Shown here: piece by piece, positions 6,819 to 15,446 of the stretch | Numbering within the stretch: position 1 is the first letter of the stretch | Layout of the letters: the number at the start of each line of letters is the position of its first letter | Assembly (NCBI GenBank): GCA_964409165.1 | Contig: CAYPCH010000036.1 | Coordinates: 1 to 29,731 of the forward strand | Direction: 5' to 3' | DNA: 29,731 nucleotides | DNA from: CAYPCH01 sp964409165 | GTDB lineage: Bacteria > Bacillota > Clostridia > Acetivibrionales > Acetivibrionaceae | The notes under the pieces: model-generated | Told to the model about the DNA's origin: nothing | The model's database searches: none | What the model saw: the letters and a program-made list of their open reading frames with translations, nothing else | Position numbers and translations under genes: made by a program

Positions 6819-8169
6819 TCTCATCATCCTTATCTTCAGGTAAATTATCTTCCTTATCCATAACCGGAGGCATCATTGCTTCGAGATCAACCATCTGAGA
6901 TGCAAGATTTCTCACCTTCTCCCTGAGCTTAAATATACAGTCGGTTTCATTGGCATTACCACGAACGATATCTTCTGCAAGAGCTCTGCAGCTTGGTGCC
7001 CCACATGCTCCGCAGTCCAGTCCCGGCAAGTCCTTGTTTATCTTCTCAAGTATTTCAAGTTTTTTCATAGCAACTTCGAAATCTTCATCTAGCTTCATAA
7101 CAGGTTTATATTCAAAACTTCCGGTCCAGACAAGATCAGCATATTTGTATCCCTGATCATCTTTTTTGATACCTTTATCTTTTTTAGCTTCTTTTTTAGC
7201 TTCATCAATAATCTTTTTTATTCTGGTTTTTGCAACATACAGGTTTTCAACTGTCAGCGGACCTCCAAGACATCCTCCCACGCAGGCCAATGCCTCAACA
7301 AAGTCTACATCCTCTAATTTGTCATTCTCAATTTGCTCAAGTATCGAAATAACATTGTGAATGCCATCAACAGCAAGAAACTTTTCCGTTCCGAGAGCAA
7401 GGCTCTCTCCCCCGGAGTTTGCCCATTTGATACCCTCAAAGCCTGAAAGTTCAAGTTCTTCAACATCCTCCAACTCACCCATATTATTTAAAACCTTCAA
7501 ATAAATATCGGCAATAGATATTGCACCATCCACATATGACTTTTCCTTTTCATACGGTGCCTTAATGCTGGTTACCTTGGCTGCACAAGGCGTTATAAAG
7601 AAAACACCTATATCGCTTACCGGTATTTTTTCCTTTTTAGCTGTCTGGTCTTTTACAATCTTTGCTGCAAGCTCCATTGGCGATTCCAACTTTAATATAT
7701 TATCAATCAGATTCGGAAACCTTACCTGTATAAGCCTCACAACCGCAGGGCATGCTGAAGAAATCAAAGGCTTTTCGAACCCATTCTTTTTCATAAGCTT
7801 TTTCGTCTCTGCAGTTATTATTTCAGCTGCCTTTGCAACCTCATAAATATCATCGAAGCCTGTCATTTTAAGAGCCGTCAGAAGGTGATTCCTTGACTTT
7901 GCCTTTTTAAACTGACCATAAAGGGACGGAGCCGGTATGGCTACCTTGTATCTAAATGAATGAATCATATCCAAAGGGTCTGTAATGGCTTTCTTTGCAT
8001 GATATGGGCATACCCTGATACACTCTCCGCAGTCTATACATCTTTCCTTTATAATCCTTGCCTTACTCTTCCTGACTCTTATAGCTTCAGTAGGACACCG
8101 TTTTATACAATTGGTACAGCCCTTGCACTTACTCTCGTCAAGGGTAACCGAATGAAAGTACTCGCCCAT
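6805..8169 (-). CDS. Sensory-type [FeFe]-hydrogenase homologue with C-terminal [4Fe-4S] domain
   Basis: A 454-residue iron-sulfur protein. An N-terminal two-cluster ferredoxin domain (C15-C25, C44-C54) precedes an H-cluster-type domain with SSACP (C140), TPCAAK (C195, K198) and ACVGGC (C296, C300). All four H-cluster cysteine ligands align with HydA, but the proton-relay Cys of TSCCP is Ala139 and the Met of MPC is Thr. These changes mark putative sensory hydrogenases, and with no PAS domain it fits the short (group D-like) layout. A Fes-type [4Fe-4S] motif follows at C386, C389, C394 and C411. The ATG at 8169 has a G6 ribosome binding site six bases upstream; the longer frame to 8217 has no comparable signal. 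It probably senses H2 or redox state and signals through its neighbours. Confidence 0.87.
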   Translation of the reverse strand: MGEYFHSVTLDESKCKGCTNCIKRCPTEAIRVRKSKARIIKERCIDCGECIRVCPYHAKKAITDPLDMIHSFRYKVAIPAPSLYGQFKKAKSRNHLLTALKMTGFDDIYEVAKAAEIITAETKKLMKKNGFEKPLISSACPAVVRLIQVRFPNLIDNILKLESPMELAAKIVKDQTAKKEKIPVSDIGVFFITPCAAKVTSIKAPYEKEKSYVDGAISIADIYLKVLNNMGELEDVEELELSGFEGIKWANSGGESLALGTEKFLAVDGIHNVISILEQIENDKLEDVDFVEALACVGGCLGGPLTVENLYVAKTRIKKIIDEAKKEAKKDKGIKKDDQGYKYADLVWTGSFEYKPVMKLDEDFEVAMKKLEILEKINKDLPGLDCGACGAPSCRALAEDIVRGNANETDCIFKLREKVRNLASQMVDLEAMMPPVMDKEDNLPEDKDDENEGW

Positions 8170-8252
8170 AATATTCCCCCCAAACGTACACCACCGAGTT
8201 TTATATTCGCTTACCAAAACCCAAACCTTTAAGCGAAGCTCTTAGCCTCTAT

Positions 8253-8681
8253 CTAATTCATATACACTGTAATTTCCACCAATGTACCTTTTCCTATCTC
8301 TGTTTTTATATCAAGCTTGTCAGCATATCTTTTAATATTAGGAAGTCCCATGCCGGCACCAAACCCCATCTCACGGATGTTATCGGTAGCAGTTGAATAA
8401 CCTTCCTTCATAGCCAATTCCACGTCGGGTATACCCGGTCCTTCATCCTGTATCCGGATAAAAACCTTTTCCTTATCTATTTCCACCTCTGCACGACCTC
8501 CCCTGGCGTGGATAACAGCATTCATTTCAGCTTCATACATGGCAACAGCTGTTTTTTTAACCACCTGAGGACTTGCACCAAGCTGAATTAATACCTTTTT
8601 TGTACTGCTAGATGCCTCTCCGGCAGCAGAAAAATCATCTGCAGGTATAACAAAGTGCTGTCTTATTATACCTCCGCTCAA
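8253..8681 (-). CDS. RsbW/RsbT-like serine kinase / anti-sigma-type ATPase
   Basis: A 142-residue GHKL ATPase with an N-box around N54 (YEAEMNAVIHARGG), G1-box DEGPGIPD (79-86) and G2-box GFGAGMGLPN (106-115). This is the RsbW/RsbT/SpoIIAB class of protein serine kinases and anti-sigma factors. The start appears to be TTG at 8681: it overlaps the upstream DRTGG stop as TTGA, has AAGAGG about nine bases upstream, and no better ATG precedes the N-box. It lies just upstream of the sensory hydrogenase homologue. A plausible role is a switch controlled by that protein through a partner not encoded here. Confidence 0.87.
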   Translation of the reverse strand: MSGGIIRQHFVIPADDFSAAGEASSSTKKVLIQLGASPQVVKKTAVAMYEAEMNAVIHARGGRAEVEIDKEKVFIRIQDEGPGIPDVELAMKEGYSTATDNIREMGFGAGMGLPNIKRYADKLDIKTEIGKGTLVEITVYMN

Positions 8682-9031
8682 TCCCAGACACCTCTTCCCA
8701 CAAGGCCTGCATTATACAGTTTTCCGCATGCTATAAACATGGGGTGTCCTGTAGTTAAAATGGTTATGCCCTTTTCCTGTGCCAAGTCAATCATCTTCTC
8801 ATCAGGTTTCTTCCCCCTGACAAAAACTATCGCCTTTATATCCATCATTTCAGCAGTCCTTATAACCTGAGGATTTACAAGTCCGGTAAGCAAAACAACA
8901 CTTTCCTTCACATATGCCATAACATCACTCATCAGATCGGAACCACAAGCTGAACACACATCAATATCAAGGTTTCCATTTCCTGAGATTAATTCTGCCT
9001 CAAGAATATTTATAATTTCACTGATTTTCAT
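8678..9031 (-). CDS. DRTGG-domain protein (copy 1), first gene of the sensor operon
   Basis: A 117-residue DRTGG-family protein with no membrane segment. The DVMAYVKESVVLLTGLV and IKAIVFVRGKKP segments fit the alternating strand/helix pattern of the domain. It is the first gene after the 9124-9152 promoter and overlaps the following kinase gene by 4 bp. It is a paralogue of the 6489-6818 gene in the same operon, so the operon carries two diverged regulatory domains of one family flanking the ATPase and the hydrogenase homologue. Function not known. Confidence 0.85.
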   Translation of the reverse strand: MKISEIINILEAELISGNGNLDIDVCSACGSDLMSDVMAYVKESVVLLTGLVNPQVIRTAEMMDIKAIVFVRGKKPDEKMIDLAQEKGITILTTGHPMFIACGKLYNAGLVGRGVWD

Positions 9032-9080
9032 TATTTACACCATAACCTTTCATTTGTAACAATTAAAATTCCCAAAGTTG

Positions 9081-9113
9081 GGGACGGTTCTCAGCTTTGA
9101 GCACCACTGTCCC
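9081..9113. repeat. REP-like GGGGACGGTTCTC hairpin element
   Basis: An imperfect palindrome with GGGAC/GTCCC ends, GGT/ACC next and CTCA/TGAG at the centre. Its wording (GGGGACGGTTCTC, GGTGCTC, GTCCC) matches short dispersed hairpins I recall from other Firmicutes genomes, some linked to REP-associated transposases. It lies downstream of the 9124-9152 promoter, so it would be at the 5' end of the sensor-operon transcript. Confidence 0.5.
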
Positions 9114-9123
9114 ACTTAAATAA

Positions 9124-9152
9124 ATTATAGCACATCGTTACATCTTTAACAA
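9124..9152 (-). promoter_or_regulatory. Promoter of the DRTGG / sensory hydrogenase operon, with a Rex-like site over the -35
   Basis: On the minus strand, -35 TTGTTA (9147-9152), a 17-bp spacer and a perfect -10 TATAAT (9124-9129). The plus-strand sequence TCGTTACATCTTTAACAA (9135-9152) keeps one exact Rex half-site (TTAACAA) and has two mismatches in the other, and it overlaps the -35. The promoter is well supported; Rex control here is tentative. Confidence 0.7.
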
Positions 9153-9214
9153 TGTATTGCAGTATAATGTTTAAACATATAAATCACTAAAATTATTGTA
9201 TATTAAAATTGTAG

Positions 9215-10891
9215 CTACTCCTCATAGAAACAGCTTCCACCAATAAACTCACGTATTATGGAATTTGCAGGAATCTCTTTTGAATCTATTGGCAAGAAAT
9301 TCTGCAAGAATTCTATAAGCCTTCTAGCCTCTGAGTACTCTTCATATGAACTGTCCACATCCTTTAAAAGAGGCTCTGCAAGTGTCTTTAAAACACCCAG
9401 TTCAAATATCAGAGAAGAGTTAAACATTATGTCCGCCTCCTCCTGGAAAGGAAAGATGTTTTTTTCCTCGCCTCTTCTGACAGACGGCCATCTTTTCATA
9501 GTATTTACAGCACTACAACCTCTGAACTGAAAATCCCTTACAATTCTTCTGATAATCCTGGTGTCGGTTGTGGGAATTCTATTATGGTCATCAATATTCA
9601 TTGACGTAAGCGCACTGACATAAACCTTGAATTTGCTGTCCTTATGGATTGATGATGTAAGCTTTTCATTTAAGCCATGTATTCCTTCTACCACAAGAAG
9701 TTGGTCTTCATCTATCTTAAGTTCTCTGTAGAAATCTTCCCTACAACCTTTATGAAAGTTAAAAATAGGTATTCCGACTTCCTTTCCGGCAATCAACTCC
9801 GCCAAATGACTGTTAAACAGCATAATATCAATTGCATCTATCGACTCAAAATCATAGTCTCCGTTTTCATCCTTCGGCGTATGCTCCCTGTCTACAAAGT
9901 AATCGTCCAGAGATATGGTTGTTGGTCTTAAACCGTTTACTCTAAGCTGTATTGCCAATCTTTGGGCAAAAGTTGTCTTTCCTGATGAAGAAGGTCCGGC
10001 TATCAATACAATCTTCTTTTTATGCTTGTTAAAAGCTATCATATCCGCAATCTGCGCTATTTTCTTTTCATGAAGAGCCTCGGCTATTCTCATAAGTTCG
10101 CCTATATCTCCTTGTTTTACAATATCGTTTAGCGAACTTACATTTGCAACTCCCAGTATACGTCCCCAAGTTTTATACTCTTTAAAAATGTTAAAAAGCT
10201 TTTTTTGTTCTTTGTATTTAGGTATAATGTCAGGGTTTGTTATATCAGGGTACATCAAAATCAGACCGGGTTTACATAACTTCAGAGCAAATTTTTTCAG
10301 ATAACCAGTGTCAGGAGCCATATATCCGTGGAAGTAATCCTCGTATCCATCACATTCATACATGGTTACATACGGCTTCTTCCTGTGTCCCACTGAATAG
10401 TATCTATCCATCCTTCCGGTTTTTTTGAAAATAACCTTTGCTTCTTCTATAGACATGACTTTTTTAATAAAAGGAATCTTACGCTTCACAAGCTCCTTCA
10501 TACGTTCCTCAATCATAGCTACTTCTTCATCATTAAGTTCCGCATCCCCTTTTACCTCATAATATACGCCTTTACTTATTGAGTGGCTTATAACAACCTT
10601 TCGTTCAGGGAAAATATCCTGCACAGCTTTTATAAGTATAAAACATAAACTTCTTCGATATATCCTGAAGCCGTCACTATTCATCAAGTCGATAAACTCT
10701 ACCTTGCAGTTGTCATATAAATGGTAGCTTAGTTCCTTTATATCATTGTTTACCTTTGCTGCAACAATAGCAGACTTGTAGTCCTTTTCATGATCCTTGC
10801 TCAGTTCAAATAAAGATATACCCTCTAAAACTTCCCTTTCCGTTTCATCAGGAAAGCTTACCTTGATTAAGTTTATGTTATGTTCTCTCAT
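9215..10891 (-). CDS. Nucleoside (uridine-like) kinase with N-terminal TGS domain
   Basis: About 558 residues. The N-terminal part has a TGS domain (roughly 1-65) and a threonyl-tRNA-synthetase-like second domain containing the HSISKGVYYEV region. The C-terminal half is a uridine kinase/phosphoribulokinase-type P-loop kinase with Walker A AGPSSSGKTT (about 297-306), SLDDYFVDR and VVEGIHGLN. This domain order is typical of long Udk-like nucleoside kinases in Clostridia. The start is uncertain: the ATG at 10891 has GATGAGG nine bases upstream, while an ATG at 10915 has only weak GAAG. It is transcribed away from prfC. The substrate (uridine or another nucleoside) cannot be read from the sequence. 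Confidence 0.85.
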   Translation of the reverse strand: MREHNINLIKVSFPDETEREVLEGISLFELSKDHEKDYKSAIVAAKVNNDIKELSYHLYDNCKVEFIDLMNSDGFRIYRRSLCFILIKAVQDIFPERKVVISHSISKGVYYEVKGDAELNDEEVAMIEERMKELVKRKIPFIKKVMSIEEAKVIFKKTGRMDRYYSVGHRKKPYVTMYECDGYEDYFHGYMAPDTGYLKKFALKLCKPGLILMYPDITNPDIIPKYKEQKKLFNIFKEYKTWGRILGVANVSSLNDIVKQGDIGELMRIAEALHEKKIAQIADMIAFNKHKKKIVLIAGPSSSGKTTFAQRLAIQLRVNGLRPTTISLDDYFVDREHTPKDENGDYDFESIDAIDIMLFNSHLAELIAGKEVGIPIFNFHKGCREDFYRELKIDEDQLLVVEGIHGLNEKLTSSIHKDSKFKVYVSALTSMNIDDHNRIPTTDTRIIRRIVRDFQFRGCSAVNTMKRWPSVRRGEEKNIFPFQEEADIMFNSSLIFELGVLKTLAEPLLKDVDSSYEEYSEARRLIEFLQNFLPIDSKEIPANSIIREFIGGSCFYEE

Positions 10892-11036
10892 AGTAAACAA
10901 CCTCATCTCAGACATATTTTCTTCGTATTGCAATATAAAATCTATTCTATGTTATTGCTGAAAACTCCTCTTTACAACTAAAAAATCAACTTTCTAAATT
11001 TTGAAAATAATGCTTCAGATTTAACCTCCGGATGAA

Positions 11037-11064
11037 TTGACAGAAAACATGGCTATAATATAAA
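11037..11064 (+). promoter_or_regulatory. Likely prfC promoter
   Basis: TTGACA (11037-11042), a 16-bp spacer and TATAAA (11059-11064), about 85 nt upstream of the prfC start codon. The spacer is one base short of optimum. Confidence 0.5.
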
Positions 11065-11154
11065 ATAAAAAATGCTACTTGTTTATAGACTATTGAATGC
11101 GATAAAAATTTTACATTAAAAAATTTTAAAAAAATAGAATATGAGGTTAAAAAA

Positions 11155-12759
11155 ATGCAAAACTTGAAAGATAAAATATTTACCGAAGTAGATCGCAGAA
11201 AAACCTTTGCTATAATATCCCACCCAGACGCAGGTAAAACAACCATGACAGAAAAGTTGCTGTTATATGGAGGTGCTATAAGGCTTGCCGGAACAGTCAA
11301 ATCAAGGAAGTCAAACAAACATGCTGTTTCTGACTGGATGGAAATAGAAAAACAGAGAGGTATATCAGTTACATCAAGTGTTATGCAGTTTGAATACAAT
11401 AATTACTGTATAAATATTCTTGATACACCGGGACACCAGGATTTTAGCGAAGACACCTACAGAACTCTTATGGCCGCCGATAGTGCTGTAATGCTTATAG
11501 ACGGCGCAAAAGGTGTTGAAGAACAGACAATAAAGCTGTTTCATGTATGTAAAATGAGAGGTATACCTATTTTTACATTTGTAAACAAAATGGATAGGGC
11601 AACCAAAGACCCCTTTGAGCTTATGGAAGAAATTGAACATGTTTTGGGAATACAGTCCTACCCCATGAACTGGCCTATTGGAATTGATGGTGATTTTAAA
11701 GGAGTATATAACAGAAAACTTGCTCAGATAGAACTTTTCAGCGGTGGAAATCACGGACAAAGTACTGTTTCCTCATCAAAAGGAAGCGTTGATGATAAAA
11801 TCTTTAGCGAACTTTTAGGAGAGCACTATCACAAAAGGCTTTGTGACGAAATAGAACTTCTTGATATGGCCGGTGACGAATTCAACAAAAAGAGAGTATT
11901 AAAGGGAGAATTGACTCCAATATTTTTTGGCAGTGCCATGACCAATTTTGGAGTACAACCGTTTTTGGAAGAATTTCTTGAACTTGCTCCGAAACCGGGA
12001 ATAAAGAATTCCTCCGAAGGTGAAGTTGATCCCGATTCAGACAAGTTTACCGGTTTTATTTTTAAAATACAGGCTAACATGAACCCTGCCCACAGAGACA
12101 GAATAGCTTTTATCAGGATATGTTCCGGTTGCTTTAGACGGGGAATGGAGGTTTATCACGTTCAAGCAGAAAAGAAAATCAAGCTTTCTCAGCCTCAACA
12201 GTTTATGGCACAAGAACGAACCATCGTTGAAGAGGCTTATGCAGGTGATATAATTGGAGTTTTCGACCCCGGAATCTTTCATATAGGAGATACCGTAAGC
12301 GAAGGCAGCAACCAACTGAAGTTTGAGGACATACCTATTTTCCCCGCCGAATATTTTGCGAGGGTGACAGCTGCCGATACAATGAAACGCAAACAATTCA
12401 TAAAAGGAATAAACCAGCTTTCAGAAGAGGGTGCTATACAGGTATTCAAACAAATAGACATAGGTGTCGAGGCATTGATAATAGGAACGGTTGGAGTTCT
12501 TCAATTTGAAGTGCTCGAATACAGACTGAAAAACGAATACGGCGTGGACTTGAGGATACAGCATCTTCCATACAGACATGCCCGATGGATAGACACAAAA
12601 AATATCGACCCAAGAAAGCTGACTCTTACCAGCTCAACAATGATTGCAGAAGACGAAAAGAGCAGATATGTTCTTTTATTTGAAAATGACTGGTCAATAC
12701 GCTGGGCAGAAGAAAAAAATAGTACACTCAAGCTTTATGATATAGCAAAGAAGGCTTAA
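11155..12759 (+). CDS. prfC: Peptide chain release factor 3 (RF3)
   Basis: A translational GTPase that recycles RF1/RF2 from the ribosome after termination. The 534-residue length is usual for RF3. GTPase motifs: G1 HPDAGKTT (23-30), a switch region RGISVTSSVMQF, G3 DTPGH (90-94) and G4 NKMD (144-147). The IISHPDAGKTT form and the YRTLMAADSAVMLIDGAKGVE stretch separate RF3 from EF-G. The ATG at 11155 has GAGG a few bases upstream. It stands alone, divergent from the nucleoside kinase gene. Confidence 0.96.
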   Translation: MQNLKDKIFTEVDRRKTFAIISHPDAGKTTMTEKLLLYGGAIRLAGTVKSRKSNKHAVSDWMEIEKQRGISVTSSVMQFEYNNYCINILDTPGHQDFSEDTYRTLMAADSAVMLIDGAKGVEEQTIKLFHVCKMRGIPIFTFVNKMDRATKDPFELMEEIEHVLGIQSYPMNWPIGIDGDFKGVYNRKLAQIELFSGGNHGQSTVSSSKGSVDDKIFSELLGEHYHKRLCDEIELLDMAGDEFNKKRVLKGELTPIFFGSAMTNFGVQPFLEEFLELAPKPGIKNSSEGEVDPDSDKFTGFIFKIQANMNPAHRDRIAFIRICSGCFRRGMEVYHVQAEKKIKLSQPQQFMAQERTIVEEAYAGDIIGVFDPGIFHIGDTVSEGSNQLKFEDIPIFPAEYFARVTAADTMKRKQFIKGINQLSEEGAIQVFKQIDIGVEALIIGTVGVLQFEVLEYRLKNEYGVDLRIQHLPYRHARWIDTKNIDPRKLTLTSSTMIAEDEKSRYVLLFENDWSIRWAEEKNSTLKLYDIAKKA

Positions 12760-12782
12760 TATAATTGGTTTTAAAACTGCTT

Positions 12783-12834
12783 GTGCATTTTAACATTACT
12801 GATTTCACTTATCTCTCACAATGTTAAAATGCAC
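12783..12834. terminator. Perfect 15-bp inverted repeat between convergent genes
   Basis: GTGCATTTTAACATT (12783-12797) and its exact complement (12820-12834) flank a 22-base loop. It lies between the ends of prfC (plus) and the 12887 gene (minus), where a bidirectional terminator would be expected. No clear U-run follows on either strand, so the terminator call is tentative. Confidence 0.5.
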
Positions 12835-12886
12835 CGCCAATATTTGCTCCTACTTCTTCGAACACTATTTTTATCATTAGAAACTA

Positions 12887-13915
12887 CTACAGAAGCCGTT
12901 CCAGACTTCTCCTGAAATCCTGTACAACAATCAACTCTTCAACCGAATCTATCTTAATGTCCAGCCTTTTTGCAACCGGTTCTAAAGTGTTTATTACATT
13001 TTGTCTTTGTACCAGGATAGTTTCAGGTAAACTTTTATTTTTTGCAAGCAGTTGAATAAAGCTTTTCCTAAATTCCTTCATATATTCTTTAAAATCTGAA
13101 GTCATAGACATGTCAAGCATCATTCCAGTTTCTGCGTCAGCAACAATAAATACCAAGGGGTAGTACGGTCTTCCTTCTTCTTTAACCACAGCTGGCGCAT
13201 GAAAAAAATCAATTTCCCATATTCCTAACTTCCTTCTACTGCTATCTTTTATTCTTCTTAGTGCGAGTTCATCCACTTCTTCGTATATGATTTCATCCTC
13301 TTCCACATAAGCAAGATCAATATATTCGTCTTTCCATTCAACTTTTCCACCTGTTATATAAGGTACCCTGACCAAAATCTTTTCTTCATCATCAGGTATA
13401 ACAGCACTTTTATTCTCAGCACACCTTTTTGCAACCTCAACTGTCTGTTCCAGTACATAAGTAAAGTATATAACCTCATCCCTGTCAAGATACCCAGGAT
13501 AATAACCGGGTTTATAATTTCTAAAATAGGGCCACTGCTTCCTGCCTCTAAACTTAAGACCCAGATTCTTTATTATGTTGAGATCATTTCTGTCCAGTTC
13601 GTCCCTGTCTTCAAAATTTAAGGTTAGGCAGTTCTGTATAAACGATATATCTTCGTAAGGAATTGTTTGGAAAAGGGTATCCATATAAGATTTTAATCCT
13701 TTGTCACCTGTGTATATATTAAGTCCAAAAACCTCTTTTGCATTCCCCATTATACAACAGTAACCTATTTCATGTGTAATGATATTCTGAACACCATAAA
13801 TATCAGTATCGTACATCCATTCCCAGCATGCTATTTCTTTATATTTTACAGCTGCCTCAAAAAGGCTTCTCCATTCTTCTAATGTAGCTTCTCTCTTTTT
13901 CAATTTCTGTTCCAC
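12887..13915 (-). CDS. Conserved hypothetical protein, DUF7309/DUF6930-like
   Basis: A protein of about 342 residues with no signal peptide or membrane segment. The N-terminal half (WEWMYDTDIYGVQNI, GYCCIMGNAKEVFGL) resembles the domain I recall as DUF7309. The C-terminal half (VFIVADAETGMMLDMSM, then LPETILVQRQNVINTLEPVAKRL) resembles DUF6930. Both names are from memory and were not checked. No catalytic motif is obvious. The start is either GTG at 13915, with poor ribosome binding site spacing, or TTG at 13903 with AGGGTGG about eight bases upstream. The gene is convergent with prfC and alone; its function is unknown. Confidence 0.75.
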   Translation of the reverse strand: MEQKLKKREATLEEWRSLFEAAVKYKEIACWEWMYDTDIYGVQNIITHEIGYCCIMGNAKEVFGLNIYTGDKGLKSYMDTLFQTIPYEDISFIQNCLTLNFEDRDELDRNDLNIIKNLGLKFRGRKQWPYFRNYKPGYYPGYLDRDEVIYFTYVLEQTVEVAKRCAENKSAVIPDDEEKILVRVPYITGGKVEWKDEYIDLAYVEEDEIIYEEVDELALRRIKDSSRRKLGIWEIDFFHAPAVVKEEGRPYYPLVFIVADAETGMMLDMSMTSDFKEYMKEFRKSFIQLLAKNKSLPETILVQRQNVINTLEPVAKRLDIKIDSVEELIVVQDFRRSLERLL

Positions 13916-14155
13916 CCTTTATTCTATTGAGTATTTAAACAAAATCCTTTGTTCCTAATGTACTATATCATATATTATAGACCCAAATAAACATTTTCTA
14001 TAAAAAAATACAAGAAACTTTTCTATATTGAATGCGATATTAATTAATTTTGACCAACACTTTTGAATTTATGAATTTTTATAACCCTTACCGTAAATAA
14101 TTATCATCATACACAATATATTACGGAACTTTTACAATACGAAAAGGAGAGTCTT

Positions 14156-15442
14156 ATGTTTTCTTTAAAAACTAAAAAAAATGGAATTATACTAACCTTG
14201 ATACTTATAATTGCATTGTTTATGGCAATTAATATATACTTGGTGTTAACACTTAATAATTACTATCTCCTCGGCAACATTGAAAAAGCCGACAATGATG
14301 ATGTGAAATATATCAGAAGTGCTTGGACGCTGTTGGAAAAGGGAATTTTCACATACCATGATGTAAATACGCCAACTGTTTACATCATGCCGGGACATAC
14401 CTTTGTATTGGCAGCATTTTCAGCCTTATTCGGCAAACATGGAGGAATTACTGCCTTTAGGCTCTTTCAGGTTATTCTTCAGGCCTTGGCATTAGTACTT
14501 GTCTTCCTCATAGGCAGGACAGCCTTTAATAGCAGAGTTGGACTTGCAGCAGCATTTTTGAATGCTTTATACCTTCCGGAAATGTTTGCAAGTGGTCTGT
14601 TACTTACAGAGATTGAATTTAAGTTTTTCTTCCTTTTGTTGGTATACATAACGTTCTTTGCAATCAGGAGAAAAAAGAAAATATATTATATATCCGGGGG
14701 CATAATATGGGGTATCGCCTGCCTGTTCAGACCTACAATTGTATTATATCCTGCCGTTGTATTTTTTGCCTGGCTGATATATAAATATAAGCTAAGAGAA
14801 TTTATAAAATATACGCTCATAACTTCCGCAGTTTTTGCTGTTGTCTTATCACCTTGGTGGGTAAGGAATTTTGTGGTCTTTGACAGGTTTATCCCTCTTA
14901 CTCTGTCATCGGGCAATCCTTTTCTTCAAGGTACATATATGAATTATGACCAGACAATTGATTATACTGAGTACACACCCGATAATGATGCAATAAAAAC
15001 AAATGAAATAGAAATGAAAACAGGAATTTATAGATTCAAAACCTATATTAAAAAATATCCTTTAAAGTATATCTACTGGTACACTATAGGCAAAACATGG
15101 CATCTATGGAAACACCCTTTCTATTGGAAAACAATACTGGGCATACCATTAGAACCAGTAAAATACTACCACAATTTTATTTTACTGATGTGTTTTTTAG
15201 GAGCAATACAGGCAATTGCAAAAAGGAACAAGGAAGCTTTGCTGATTATACTTGTTATACTCTACTATAACCTTATACACCTTCCATTTTTTACGTTTTC
15301 AAGGTACTCCTATCCCGTAATGCCATTTATTATAGTATTGGCTGCATATGGCATTATACGTATTCTCACATCTGTAACCAGAAAAATAATGCTTATTCCA
15401 CATAAGAAAATTCGCCTTTTGAATCGTAGCACAAACAGATGA
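14156..15442 (+). CDS. GT-C (ArnT/PMT-like, family 39 type) membrane glycosyltransferase
   Basis: A 428-residue polytopic membrane protein of the dolichyl-phosphate-mannose mannosyltransferase-like superfamily. After the first membrane helix (about 11-32) comes an acidic outer loop (EKADNDDVKYIRSA) of the kind carrying the catalytic Asp in GT-C enzymes. The MPGHTFVLAAFSALFG and FRPTIVLYPAVVF segments resemble other GT39-like proteins. About nine to ten hydrophobic helices are visible, with a long outer loop near 260-300. It probably moves a sugar from a polyprenyl phosphate to a lipid or protein outside the membrane; donor and acceptor are unknown. AAGGAG lies seven bases upstream of the ATG. 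It ends 4 bp from convergent xth. Confidence 0.8.
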   Translation: MFSLKTKKNGIILTLILIIALFMAINIYLVLTLNNYYLLGNIEKADNDDVKYIRSAWTLLEKGIFTYHDVNTPTVYIMPGHTFVLAAFSALFGKHGGITAFRLFQVILQALALVLVFLIGRTAFNSRVGLAAAFLNALYLPEMFASGLLLTEIEFKFFFLLLVYITFFAIRRKKKIYYISGGIIWGIACLFRPTIVLYPAVVFFAWLIYKYKLREFIKYTLITSAVFAVVLSPWWVRNFVVFDRFIPLTLSSGNPFLQGTYMNYDQTIDYTEYTPDNDAIKTNEIEMKTGIYRFKTYIKKYPLKYIYWYTIGKTWHLWKHPFYWKTILGIPLEPVKYYHNFILLMCFLGAIQAIAKRNKEALLIILVILYYNLIHLPFFTFSRYSYPVMPFIIVLAAYGIIRILTSVTRKIMLIPHKKIRLLNRSTNR

Positions 15443-15446
15443 ATCC

